Part shown: positions 7,908 to 16,598 of the stretch, piece after piece
Numbering within the stretch: the stretch's first letter is position 1
Layout: every line of letters starts with the position of its first letter
Assembly (NCBI GenBank): GCA_029239235.1
Contig: JAQZBD010000015.1
Span: 1 to 47,116, forward strand
Reading direction: 5' to 3'
From: Herbinix sp.
Lineage (GTDB): Bacteria; Bacillota; Clostridia; Lachnospirales; Lachnospiraceae
Length of the DNA stretch: 47,116 bases
Made by a program: the position numbers and the translations under genes
The notes under the pieces: model-generated
Databases searched by the model: none
The model's input: the letters and a program-made list of their open reading frames with translations, nothing else
What the model was told of the DNA's origin: nothing

Positions 7908-8954
7908 ATGACATTAAAAGAAATAGCAAATCTTGCCGGCGTATCCGTATCAACTGTTTCCCGCGTGATCAATAACAATAATGCAAAAGCAGCCAGCAAA
8001 GAAGTTCATGATAATATCTGGCGAATTGTCAGGGAAACAAATTATATACCCAATACAGCAGCACGTAATTTAAAATTACATAAAGCTTCCGAAGGCTTAT
8101 CAAGTCCAACGAAAACGATTGGCTGTATTTTTGCCCGCTCCAACAGTACCCTAAATGATCCTTTCTTTTCTCAAATAGCAAGAGCAATTGAGCAAGAGGT
8201 CTACCGGAAAGGATATATTATGAAATATTCTTTCTCTGCTTATGACATAAATGACGCAAACACTTACCATATGATAACGAATAACCCAGTAAACGGCATC
8301 GTAGTATTGGGGAGATTTGATAAGAATTTATTAGATTTTATAAACACGCAGTATAAACATGTTGTTTATGTAGGGCTCAATAAAATTGATTCTGAATTTG
8401 ATCAGATCATAAGCGACGGATATCAGGCTTCTATTGCTGCAATTAATTATCTTCATAGGCTTGGACACCGTTCTATTGCTTATATTGGGGAAAAGCATAA
8501 AGAATTACGATATCAGGGTTATCTTGATGCCATGAATACTCTTAAGCTCCCTGTTTTAAGAGAAAATATTATCGTAGCACCTATGTCTTCCGAGGGTGGT
8601 TACAACGGAATCAAAGAGTATTTAAAAAAAGGCAAGAACATAACTGCATTGTTCTGCGCGAATGATTCCACAGCAATCGGTGCCATGAAAGCGATTAAAG
8701 AGTGTGGTTATAGCATACCTGACGAGATATCCGTTATCAGCATTGATGATATCGATACTGCACAATACATGTCTCCAATGCTGACAACAATACGTATCCC
8801 AATGGAGGAATTGGGAAAGATGTCCGCAAAAATATTAATCGACCGAATTGAAAATGGAAAGAGCATTAATGTCAAGGTTGAACTACCTTTTCAGATTATC
8901 ACTAGAGAGAGCTGCTGCAAATTAATCAACGACAGACCTCAAAAAAGAATTTAA
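7908..8954 (+). CDS. LacI-family transcriptional regulator
   Basis: DNA-binding regulator of 348 aa. The N-terminal LacI helix-turn-helix (TLKEIANLAGVSVSTVSRVIN, about residues 2-22) and hinge are followed by a periplasmic-binding-protein-like effector domain (from about residue 68), including the family motifs FCANDSTAIGAMKA and PDEISVISIDDID. AGAGGTGATTTC precedes the ATG. It is divergent from the lar operon, and sites resembling classical LacI-family palindromes lie between the two and again at the tpi-larA promoter. I therefore infer control of nickel-enzyme production. The effector is unknown, though the ligand domain type normally binds sugars or sugar phosphates. The leader carries tandem hairpins. 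Confidence 0.92.
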   Translation: MTLKEIANLAGVSVSTVSRVINNNNAKAASKEVHDNIWRIVRETNYIPNTAARNLKLHKASEGLSSPTKTIGCIFARSNSTLNDPFFSQIARAIEQEVYRKGYIMKYSFSAYDINDANTYHMITNNPVNGIVVLGRFDKNLLDFINTQYKHVVYVGLNKIDSEFDQIISDGYQASIAAINYLHRLGHRSIAYIGEKHKELRYQGYLDAMNTLKLPVLRENIIVAPMSSEGGYNGIKEYLKKGKNITALFCANDSTAIGAMKAIKECGYSIPDEISVISIDDIDTAQYMSPMLTTIRIPMEELGKMSAKILIDRIENGKSINVKVELPFQIITRESCCKLINDRPQKRI

Positions 8955-8981
8955 ATAAGAATTGATCTATGGGGATATCAT

Positions 8982-9015
8982 AAATGGGCAAGACCCTGAA
9001 GGGTCTTGCCCATTT
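8982..9015 (+). terminator. Rho-independent terminator of the LacI-type gene
   Basis: Perfect 15-bp stem AAATGGGCAAGACCC / GGGTCTTGCCCATTT with a TGAA loop, followed by further T-rich sequence. It begins 27 bp after the stop. It may also stop minus-strand transcription from the MFS gene, with a shorter T-tract. Confidence 0.9.
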
Positions 9016-9050
9016 TTATAATATAAATCTGTTCTCAATTTTTATTGTAA

Positions 9051-9085
9051 TGAGGATATTACTTCTATTATGATCTGTTTTCTGC
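9051..9085 (+). repeat. Short imperfect intergenic repeat, copy 2
   Basis: Second copy of the 35-bp element at 6915-6949 (28 of 35 bases identical), located between the MFS stop and the lacI terminator. The paired stems possible in copy 1 are weaker here. Confidence 0.5.
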
Positions 9086-9097
9086 TAAATCTCTTAA

Positions 9098-10336
9098 CTA
9101 TACCGATTCCTTAAGTGAAGGATGAAGAATGTACCAATATGCCGATAAGGCTAAGGCAATGGATAATGCACAACCCAAAAACACTGCTCCAAAGCCCGCA
9201 GCCTGTGAAATGGCGCCCCATACAAAGGAGCCGATTCCAAAGCCGATATCCAGAGTTGCGTAATAGGTTGCTGTTGCTGCGCCCCGCCTCTCAGGCGGGC
9301 TCAACTTAATAACAATAGCATTTAAGATTGGCTGTACCGTTCCGTAACCAACACCATAAAATACGGCGGCAAGAAGAACCATAGGAAGCGTATGAGCAAA
9401 AATCAATGTAATAAATAACAGCAGCGTAATTATAATTGCCGGCACAAAGACTTTCGAATATCCATATTGGTCAGCTGCTCTTCCGGTTAAAAACCTTGTT
9501 ACAATTACTGATGCCGCATAGACAGCAAAAAACAGTCCTATGTTATTAATGCCACGTTCTTTTGCGAATAATGGCATGAAGGAGAACACAGATGATACTG
9601 CAAATGAAGTAAACACAACAACCACACAGGTCTTTATAGCTGATATTTCAATAAAACTTTTATCCTTTTCCTTGCCTACGCTTGTTACTGAAATTGAATT
9701 ACGACTATGTTTCTTGGGAAGAATGGAGGCTCTGCTTTCATAGCTTATAAAAAATGCAACTCCCAGACTAAGCAGTACAAAGCCAAATGCAGCCGCAAAA
9801 GCAGCCGGATATCCAAATTTATCATTGAAATGCAAACCTAAAGCGGGTGCCACCGCCATTGCAATCGTTGCTGAAATACCAAAATACCCCACACCCTCTG
9901 AAAGCTTCTCTGACGGCACAATATCTGATAGAATCGTTCCAAGGGCTGTTGAATAACCACTTAGTCCAATTCCTTGAAAAAAACGTAATAAAAGAAGTAG
10001 TACTATATTGGGAGAAAATATTAGAAATATTGTAGCAGTTGCAAAAATGCAGAGACCAATAATCAGTACTACCCTACGCCCTTTCGTATCGATTAAATTA
10101 CCGAAGAGAGGCCGAAACAACAAGGATGAGGCCGTCAGAATTAGTGTTAGCAACCCAACCATTGTATTATTACAGCCTATGGTTAATGTAAATAACGGTA
10201 ATAGTGTCATTAATAGAATACTTGCAAGATTGATGATGAAATTTACAATTAAGGTACATACATAGTGGATATTCCATAAATTCAATTGCAATGCAGAACT
10301 ATTTAGCCCGATTTCCTCGCTCATCTCTGAATTCAT
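9098..10336 (-). CDS. Major facilitator superfamily transporter
   Basis: Polytopic membrane carrier of 412 aa with about twelve hydrophobic segments in two halves separated by a charged loop (about residues 199-225). The loop after helix 2 reads GNLIDTKGRRVVL, an MFS signature, and the matching GRAADQYGYSK appears in the second half. It is the last gene of the sulfatase operon, 14 bp after a Gfo/Idh dehydrogenase, so it probably imports a sugar or exports a pathway product. The overall layout resembles drug/sugar efflux-type carriers; direction and substrate cannot be settled from sequence. Confidence 0.87.
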   Translation of the reverse strand: MNSEMSEEIGLNSSALQLNLWNIHYVCTLIVNFIINLASILLMTLLPLFTLTIGCNNTMVGLLTLILTASSLLFRPLFGNLIDTKGRRVVLIIGLCIFATATIFLIFSPNIVLLLLLRFFQGIGLSGYSTALGTILSDIVPSEKLSEGVGYFGISATIAMAVAPALGLHFNDKFGYPAAFAAAFGFVLLSLGVAFFISYESRASILPKKHSRNSISVTSVGKEKDKSFIEISAIKTCVVVVFTSFAVSSVFSFMPLFAKERGINNIGLFFAVYAASVIVTRFLTGRAADQYGYSKVFVPAIIITLLLFITLIFAHTLPMVLLAAVFYGVGYGTVQPILNAIVIKLSPPERRGAATATYYATLDIGFGIGSFVWGAISQAAGFGAVFLGCALSIALALSAYWYILHPSLKESV

Positions 10337-10349
10337 ATTGTACCTCGCA

Positions 10350-11372
10350 TTATTTGGTCTTCGTAATTTCTCTACCCTCTCTTGAGGATTGGTAGATTGC
10401 TAATACAATTTCAAGCGTTTTCGTTGCATCTTCCGGTGCAATAGGAACAGGGCGATTCTTTAATAGACAGTTGTAGTAATCCTTTATTTGATCCAAATGG
10501 CATTTTCCCCAGTAGGCATGCTCTTCCCTACCAGCATCGGAACTATTTTCAATGACAGTATCTTTACCATCCAGATGAATCGTAACCGTGTCACCGCTTA
10601 AAGAAATAGTACCCTTCTCGGTGCTAACCATGATCTGTATCAAACTATTGGCAGTGAAATAGTTACATGCATAGAAGGAATAAACTGCACCATTTTCAAA
10701 AGTTATAGCCGCATCCGCTACATCTTCCACTTCGATATGAGACAGTATTCTGGTGTCAATATGACCTTTTACGGATTTTACTTCGCAATCCATAAGGTAT
10801 CGAACCAAGTCAATACTATGAATTGCCTGGTCGATTACAACACCCCCACCTTCTTTCTCCCAGGTGCCTTTCCAGTCACATTCATAATAAGAAGGCGGAC
10901 GCCACCAATTTAAGCTTGACCAAGCTCCGGTTATTTTTCCCATTCTACCTTCCAGTAACATTTTCTTTGCATGTACTATTCCATCGATGTATCGATTTTG
11001 AAAAATAACTCCCAGCTTTTTACCTGTTTTTCTTGCAACAGCACACATTTCATATGCATCTTCCATACTTATCGCAATGGGCTTCTCTGTAAGGACATTA
11101 ATACCTGCCTCCAGACATTGAATCACATGATCCTTATGCAAAAAATGCGGCGTAAGAACATGCATTACATCAATGGTAGCTGAGGTAATCACACTTGTTA
11201 AATTATCAGCAAAAATACATCCGGGAAAATCGTCTGAAAACCGCTTAGCCCTCTCAATATCTTTATCCACCGCAACAACAACCTCGATCAAATCCTCCAA
11301 CTTTAAAAAAGCATCACGATAAACGCTTGAAATTCTACCGCATCCAATAATTCCTATCCTAAGCTTCTTCAT
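10350..11372 (-). CDS. Gfo/Idh/MocA-family NAD(P)-dependent oxidoreductase
   Basis: Predicted sugar or sugar-derivative dehydrogenase of 340 aa. The N-terminal Rossmann fold has GIIGCGRIS (about residues 7-15); the EKP motif with the catalytic lysine is in VLTEKPIAIS (about 93-102). A conserved DQAIHSIDLVRYLM segment carries the active-site histidine of the C-terminal domain. It is the second dehydrogenase of this operon and is only about 30% similar to the other by eye. Family members oxidise or reduce cyclitols, sugars, glycosides and 3-keto sugars using NAD(P). Pairing with TIM-barrel isomerases suggests keto-sugar chemistry; the substrate is unknown. Confidence 0.9.
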   Translation of the reverse strand: MKKLRIGIIGCGRISSVYRDAFLKLEDLIEVVVAVDKDIERAKRFSDDFPGCIFADNLTSVITSATIDVMHVLTPHFLHKDHVIQCLEAGINVLTEKPIAISMEDAYEMCAVARKTGKKLGVIFQNRYIDGIVHAKKMLLEGRMGKITGAWSSLNWWRPPSYYECDWKGTWEKEGGGVVIDQAIHSIDLVRYLMDCEVKSVKGHIDTRILSHIEVEDVADAAITFENGAVYSFYACNYFTANSLIQIMVSTEKGTISLSGDTVTIHLDGKDTVIENSSDAGREEHAYWGKCHLDQIKDYYNCLLKNRPVPIAPEDATKTLEIVLAIYQSSREGREITKTK

Positions 11373-11436
11373 CGTACAAATCCTTTCCTTCTATCTATGT
11401 ACCTAGATAATAACAAAATTCACTGCCTATCCTTAT

Positions 11437-11470
11437 GTTACATAAAACTGATAAATCAGTTTTATGTAAC
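11437..11470. repeat. Near-perfect 34-bp palindrome inside the operon
   Basis: Arms GTTACATAAAACTGAT and ATCAGTTTTATGTAAC are perfectly complementary over 16 bp with only two bases between. It lies in the 166-bp gap between a TIM-barrel gene and a dehydrogenase gene. No T-tract follows on the coding strand, so it is not a standard terminator. Candidates are a protein-binding dyad or an mRNA-processing hairpin. Confidence 0.7.
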
Positions 11471-11538
11471 GGATATCAACCATGAAACTCTTCTCTCTCA
11501 ATAGCCATTATTTTGGATCATCAATGTTGATGCTGCTC

Positions 11539-12333
11539 TTATTTCATATATTTTGTAATATACTCAAAAGCTAATTTATAGCGGTTTATGTCCTCGTCAC
11601 CTGTCTCATACTCAACGATTGCCCAATCCTCGGAATCTAATACTTCCTTTAACTTATTCGTTAAGCGGATATAATCCATATCTCCGCTTCCTAAGGCAAC
11701 GAATTGCTTCGTTGTTTTGTCATAATCACGTAAATGAACGTAATGAAAACGTCCAGGATACTGATTCATTAATTCCACCGGATCATAGCCTGAGGAAAAT
11801 GCCCAGCCGGTATCAAGTCCAAAATATAAATCTGGCGCATATTTTCCAATGCTGTTAAAAATCAAAGCATCATTATCAAATTCCCAGGAATGGTTATGGT
11901 AATGAACTCTGACACCTTGTTCCTTAGCCAAAAGAGCCAATTCATTTAGCTCTCTGGCAATCATTTTAACACTATTAGGATCTGTTAACCGGCTATCCAT
12001 ATCAGGATTATCCATTGGCCATTTATGAATACCCGTTAAGATAATATTATGCTCCTTCATATCTTTGACAAAGTCTACGACTTTGGTAAATCCATCAACA
12101 ACCTCCTGCTTTTTATCAAGCAGGTCTGTGAGTATGCATGTAGCATGCATGCCTGACATTAACATATCCGTAGCATTTAATGTTTGCCCTAAGTATTCCT
12201 TTTTGTCGGTTCCAAAAAACCTTGCTCCGATCTCGGCTCCTGAAAATCCTGTTTCTCTGATTTCAGTTAAAAGTCCCTTCGTATCTGTTGCAATTCTATC
12301 CTTAAATAGTACAGCATGGCATCCGAGTTTCAT
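11539..12333 (-). CDS. Sugar phosphate isomerase/epimerase-like TIM-barrel protein
   Basis: Predicted cytoplasmic isomerase or epimerase of the xylose-isomerase-like TIM-barrel superfamily (AP endonuclease 2 family), 264 aa. I start at the ATG at 12333 (MKLGCHAVLF) because AGGAGG lies seven bases upstream. Likely metal-binding segments are VHYHNHSWEF, GLDTGWAF, HYVHLRD and AIVEYE, giving the usual His/Asp/His/Glu set. It follows the dehydrogenase gene by 14 bp and precedes a second dehydrogenase, so it probably acts on the oxidised sugar. Related proteins include IolE/IolH and 3-keto-glycoside-processing enzymes; I cannot choose among these. Confidence 0.85.
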   Translation of the reverse strand: MKLGCHAVLFKDRIATDTKGLLTEIRETGFSGAEIGARFFGTDKKEYLGQTLNATDMLMSGMHATCILTDLLDKKQEVVDGFTKVVDFVKDMKEHNIILTGIHKWPMDNPDMDSRLTDPNSVKMIARELNELALLAKEQGVRVHYHNHSWEFDNDALIFNSIGKYAPDLYFGLDTGWAFSSGYDPVELMNQYPGRFHYVHLRDYDKTTKQFVALGSGDMDYIRLTNKLKEVLDSEDWAIVEYETGDEDINRYKLAFEYITKYMK

Positions 12334-12347
12334 CTGTAAACCTCCTA

Positions 12348-13442
12348 TCAATCTACTTTTAACATTTTTCCTGTTTTTGCTGATTCTTGTAATGCATCAA
12401 TTAGCTTCTGTATATAGATACCATGTTCAAAGCCGGAGCCGCTTTCTCTTTTTCCACTGATTGCATCAACGAATTCTTTACCCTGCAGGTAAAAATTAAT
12501 CAAGAATGGTACTTCAGGCACTTTATCATCTTCCATATACAATTCCTTGGGAACTTGGAGTGTTTCTGCCTCCTTCTCATAAGCACCATTAATTTCTTTT
12601 TTCAAAAATGTAATTTCAAATGGTTTTTCTCCTCTGAAGATTACTGATCCCCCACTTCCGTAGATATCTAATGTGTGATGTGCACCAATACGGCTCGCTG
12701 TAAAGGAGAGCAGAGTTCCTTTCTCAGTCTTAGCATGAAATACAGCAACATCACCATTAGTCACCGGTCCATACATTTCTTTCCCAATTACTTGTCTATT
12801 ATCTATGAAGGTATGCTCCATGCAACTTACTTCTGTTATTTTGCCTGATTTCTCGCTAGTCAGCATATCTGCCAAATCAAGCATATGACTTCCAAAATCA
12901 GCGATAGCCCCTGGACCAGACAAATCTTCCTGCATTCTCCACTCAAGTTTCACTTCCGGAGCAGCAATTCTATTTCCCCCTTGGGATTGTCTAATGTAAT
13001 AAATTTCTCCTAACGTGCCATCGTCAATCATTTTCTTGATATATCTCATTGCTGGTATATTGCGATAACAAAGACCAAGCATGCAAATTTTATCCGTCAC
13101 CTTACTTAATCGCAATCCAGCTTCACATTCTTTTGCATTATTACCAAAAGGTTTTTCACATAATACATGCTTTCCTGCATTCAAAGCTCTCACAATAAGG
13201 TCATCATGTGTAAAGTTGGGCGTACAGATAATAACTGCATCCGAATGTTCTAACAATTCTTCGTATGACACACACACTTTAGCTTCATCCAGTTTAAACT
13301 CATCCTTATATTTATCCGCTCTTTCCGGTAAATAATCGTAAAGCGCACTAATTGTTGCCTCCTCAATTAGTTTAAAAGCATTGATATGTAGTTTTGCAAT
13401 TCCTATCGTATCACCTGTTCCAACGATTCCAATTCTAATCAT
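12348..13442 (-). CDS. Gfo/Idh/MocA-family NAD(P)-dependent oxidoreductase
   Basis: Predicted sugar-type dehydrogenase, 364 aa from the ATG at 13442 (MIRIGIVGTGDTIG); the frame is open for twenty more codons, but GGAAGGGG precedes this ATG and the Rossmann strand starts here. GTGDTIG at about residues 8-14 is the nucleotide-binding loop, CEKPFGNN around residue 94 the EKP motif, and IADFGSHMLDLADML the catalytic histidine region. It is flanked on both sides by TIM-barrel genes. An inverted repeat (GCAACCTTTG with CAAAGTTGC, 13481-13502 region) lies just upstream in the transcript. Role inferred as redox chemistry on an imported sugar. Confidence 0.9.
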   Translation of the reverse strand: MIRIGIVGTGDTIGIAKLHINAFKLIEEATISALYDYLPERADKYKDEFKLDEAKVCVSYEELLEHSDAVIICTPNFTHDDLIVRALNAGKHVLCEKPFGNNAKECEAGLRLSKVTDKICMLGLCYRNIPAMRYIKKMIDDGTLGEIYYIRQSQGGNRIAAPEVKLEWRMQEDLSGPGAIADFGSHMLDLADMLTSEKSGKITEVSCMEHTFIDNRQVIGKEMYGPVTNGDVAVFHAKTEKGTLLSFTASRIGAHHTLDIYGSGGSVIFRGEKPFEITFLKKEINGAYEKEAETLQVPKELYMEDDKVPEVPFLINFYLQGKEFVDAISGKRESGSGFEHGIYIQKLIDALQESAKTGKMLKVD

Positions 13443-13526
13443 CTTAATACCCCTTCCTTTTTCCAAAGTCTGCAACCTTTGGTCGCAGGCACAAAGTTGC
13501 ATGCGTTAAATCTTTAATTTTTCACA

Positions 13527-14396
13527 CTATATAAACTTTTTTAAATGCTGCTGCCCTAGCACAAGTCCTTCTTTTACAGCATCGAGATTCTGTTCATAGT
13601 CAGCGTCTTCATGCTCGATACTAATCGTATTTGAATAACCAATTTGCTTTAGCTCAGTCAAGAACCTATTCCAGTCGATTTCTCCTCTTCCCGGAATTCG
13701 ATAATTGAACCATCTAAAATCCGTTAAAAACCCGCTCTCCTTTAATAGTTTTCTGTGAATCTGGGTATCTTTTGCATGTACATGAAAGATACGATCTTTG
13801 AATTCTTGAATTGGTTCATAAGGATCAATAAACTGCCAAACCAAATGAGAAGGATCGTAGGTAAGTCCAACATTGGGGCTGTCAATCAGCTGAAATATTT
13901 TTCTCCACATGACCGGCGATATCGCAATGTTTCCCATAAGAGGACAATTTTCAAAAGCAATCTTCACCTTTTTTTCTTCTGCAAGCTTAATAATTGGTTC
14001 AAATACAGCAAGAAACTTGTCCAAACTTCTTTCCGGTATCTTCCTGATTGCATCAGCACGATCATACACTCCCTCTTCGACGCTTTTATCGATGCCTGTG
14101 GATGTGACGATTTTTTCAATGCCCAAATCACTTGCAAATATAATTCTTTTCTTTAATTCTTCGATATGCATCGTTGCTTCTGCCATATCCGTACTTAAAT
14201 AATTACGGCAATAGGTAAGTGAATTAATTTTAATTTTCCCTGAGTTAATTACTTTTGAAAACTTGTCATAATCCATAGGTAGAGTGGGGCCGACTTCCAG
14301 ATCTTCAAAGCCGTTTTCACTTGCCCAATCAGCAACTTCAAAAATATCTTTCATACCTTCTTTTACAAGAAAGTTCGTAAGTAATCCAATTTTCAT
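13527..14396 (-). CDS. Sugar phosphate isomerase/epimerase-like TIM-barrel protein
   Basis: Second xylose-isomerase-like TIM-barrel protein of the operon, 289 aa, starting at MKIGLLTN after AAGGAAA. Putative metal ligands sit in IAFENCP (Glu), LTYDPSHLVW (Asp and His), FHVHAKDTQ (His) and TISIEHED (Glu), with the family GRGEIDW motif near residue 222. It follows the chemoreceptor gene by 13 bp. Two such barrels alternating with two dehydrogenases point to a multi-step isomerisation or epimerisation of a keto-sugar. The residues needed for divalent-metal catalysis look intact; the substrate is unknown. Confidence 0.87.
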   Translation of the reverse strand: MKIGLLTNFLVKEGMKDIFEVADWASENGFEDLEVGPTLPMDYDKFSKVINSGKIKINSLTYCRNYLSTDMAEATMHIEELKKRIIFASDLGIEKIVTSTGIDKSVEEGVYDRADAIRKIPERSLDKFLAVFEPIIKLAEEKKVKIAFENCPLMGNIAISPVMWRKIFQLIDSPNVGLTYDPSHLVWQFIDPYEPIQEFKDRIFHVHAKDTQIHRKLLKESGFLTDFRWFNYRIPGRGEIDWNRFLTELKQIGYSNTISIEHEDADYEQNLDAVKEGLVLGQQHLKKFI

Positions 14397-14409
14397 TTTC
14401 CTTCTTCTC

Positions 14410-16500
14410 CTACTCTATAATTACAGAATCATTAATTTTGAATATGCTAACAGAATTCTTTAGTGAATCAGAATTATCCTTCAATTGCTGCACAATATCA
14501 TTTAAGGAATTTACAGTCTGTAGCTGATTCGCTGCACTAACATTTAACTCTTCCGATGCTGCAGCAGTTTCTTCTGTCGTCGCAGATATGCTTTCCATCG
14601 TCTTTAATGTATTATTTTTTGCCGTTTCAATTCCTTCGACATTGGTAACCATTTTACTTAAGTTTTCGGTTAAATCTCCCACATGTCTATTGATATCCTG
14701 AAAAGCACTAATCGTCTGTGACAGAGCTACTTCCTGAGAAGATACTATACTTTCGGCATATTGGGCACTTTCTACAGTCGTTCTTGTCTGACTATTAATC
14801 TTGCCAATTATTTTAGCGATTTCCGATGATGCATTAATTGATTGTTCTGCCAGTTTGCGAATTTCGTATGCAACTACAGAAAAGCCGCGTCCAAATTCAC
14901 CTGCCCTGGAAGCCTCAATGGAAGCGTTCAAAGATAAAAGATTTGTTTGATCCGCTATTTGGCTCATCGTTTCCAGAATCCCTGAAATTGCACTTATTTC
15001 CTGCTCAAGCTTTTCAATATCTCCTATCACATTTTTTGTGACTTCTTTTGTGTCGCCTGCTTTCTCACTAAGATTATTCATACTGCTCATGCCACTCTGG
15101 ACAAGTTCAGATGTATCACTGGCAATTTTCTCGATATTATGCGTTCTTTCATACAGATCATCGACCTTCTCTACGAGATCATTCATCTGCAGCAAGCCTG
15201 CTTCTGCATCTTCTGCCTGCTGAACTACGCCCATCTCGATATCCTGAATCGCCTGTACAATACTCTCCGTCGCTGAGACTAAAGCGAGTGAATTATCCGT
15301 AAGTATCGAGGCCGATTTCGATACGGTATCACTGCTGCTTGTCATTTGACCGATTAATCTTCCCATGCTCTTAATTACATCGTTAATACATCCGCCAAGG
15401 GTACGGAATTCATCGCGCCGCGTAACCTTCGTCAAGGATGTTAAATCACCCTTTTCCGCCTGTTGCAGTACCCGATTAATGCCATTTAGTGTCTTGCTAT
15501 ACCCATTCGCAATGAAACCTCCAAGGACAATTGCAATCACTGCGGCAAAAAAGATCATGCCAATTGTGATTATCTTTAATTCATTCGCCTTTGATAGAAT
15601 TTCAGATTTAGGAACAAAGGTGCAAATTGCACTGCCGGATTCACCAATTTTGCTATATGTAAATAAATATTTCTTGCCCTTTAAGTCAACATAATCACTC
15701 TTGGTTATATCCGTGCTTTCCTTGAATGATTGATAGAATGATTGCCCTGACAGGTTAAACTCCTGATCCACATTATCTGTAAAAACTTCTCTTCCATCAT
15801 TTGTGATCATCCCGATAAAGCTTCCCTTGGACATATCTACATTATTAATCATCTTTTGTATGGATTTTGTAGATACATTTATCACCAAACAACCCATCGG
15901 TTCATTGATAAAATTATTAATATTGCAAATATAACTCAATGCATAATCGGATTTTCCACTTCCCGTCGCCTGATCCAAATAGGGATGTTCTCCAACCCAG
16001 ACTTTACCTGACTCTGATTCTGCCAGGGTTGCACCTTCCTTCTGCATAAACTCATTATAATCAAAGTTACTGAATTCCGTTCCGTTTCCAGAGAAATGCT
16101 CACCATTTTGCGTTACTATATAAATGTTAGAGATAAATTCTTGTGCTATTATCTCCTTTGAAACAAGAGATGTAATTTCATTCCATCTGCTTTTTTGCTC
16201 TTGCGGATTATTCTCATAAAAACCGGAAAAGTATCTTATTATCACTTCATTTCCTACTAATACATCCGCCTTCTGAATCAATGCTTCCATGTTATAAGCG
16301 ATTAAATCTGCTTTTCCCTGAGTAGCAGATTTCGCCGATGCTTCATAACTATTGATCAGTCCTTGAGAAGCTATTTCATATGAAATAATCCCTAATGCAA
16401 TAATTAGTAGCACCGGTACAAAAAAAGCTAAAATAAGTCTGTTTCGTGTTTTATCCAACCCCAAATTTGTTTTAAATTTTCCACCTGGAAATTTTTTCAT
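14410..16500 (-). CDS. Methyl-accepting chemotaxis protein
   Basis: Membrane chemoreceptor of 696 aa. A first transmembrane helix (about residues 21-45) is followed by a large extracellular sensor domain of about 270 residues that looks like a dCACHE fold, a second helix (about 310-334), a HAMP segment and a long cytoplasmic coiled-coil signalling domain. The hairpin tip ISQ-type motif appears as [31 protein letters not shown]. It would signal to CheA/CheW. Its place inside a sugar catabolic operon, between the kinase and an isomerase gene with a 13-bp gap, suggests it senses the pathway substrate or a related sugar, and that the organism is motile. Confidence 0.95.
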   Translation of the reverse strand: MKKFPGGKFKTNLGLDKTRNRLILAFFVPVLLIIALGIISYEIASQGLINSYEASAKSATQGKADLIAYNMEALIQKADVLVGNEVIIRYFSGFYENNPQEQKSRWNEITSLVSKEIIAQEFISNIYIVTQNGEHFSGNGTEFSNFDYNEFMQKEGATLAESESGKVWVGEHPYLDQATGSGKSDYALSYICNINNFINEPMGCLVINVSTKSIQKMINNVDMSKGSFIGMITNDGREVFTDNVDQEFNLSGQSFYQSFKESTDITKSDYVDLKGKKYLFTYSKIGESGSAICTFVPKSEILSKANELKIITIGMIFFAAVIAIVLGGFIANGYSKTLNGINRVLQQAEKGDLTSLTKVTRRDEFRTLGGCINDVIKSMGRLIGQMTSSSDTVSKSASILTDNSLALVSATESIVQAIQDIEMGVVQQAEDAEAGLLQMNDLVEKVDDLYERTHNIEKIASDTSELVQSGMSSMNNLSEKAGDTKEVTKNVIGDIEKLEQEISAISGILETMSQIADQTNLLSLNASIEASRAGEFGRGFSVVAYEIRKLAEQSINASSEIAKIIGKINSQTRTTVESAQYAESIVSSQEVALSQTISAFQDINRHVGDLTENLSKMVTNVEGIETAKNNTLKTMESISATTEETAAASEELNVSAANQLQTVNSLNDIVQQLKDNSDSLKNSVSIFKINDSVIIE

Positions 16501-16598
16501 AACTCAAATAATTCTCCATTTCTTATCATTAATAGAGAAACAAACGAAATATTTTATATAGAATTTCTCAAGTCCTTTTCATTAGTTTCTATCTAAGT

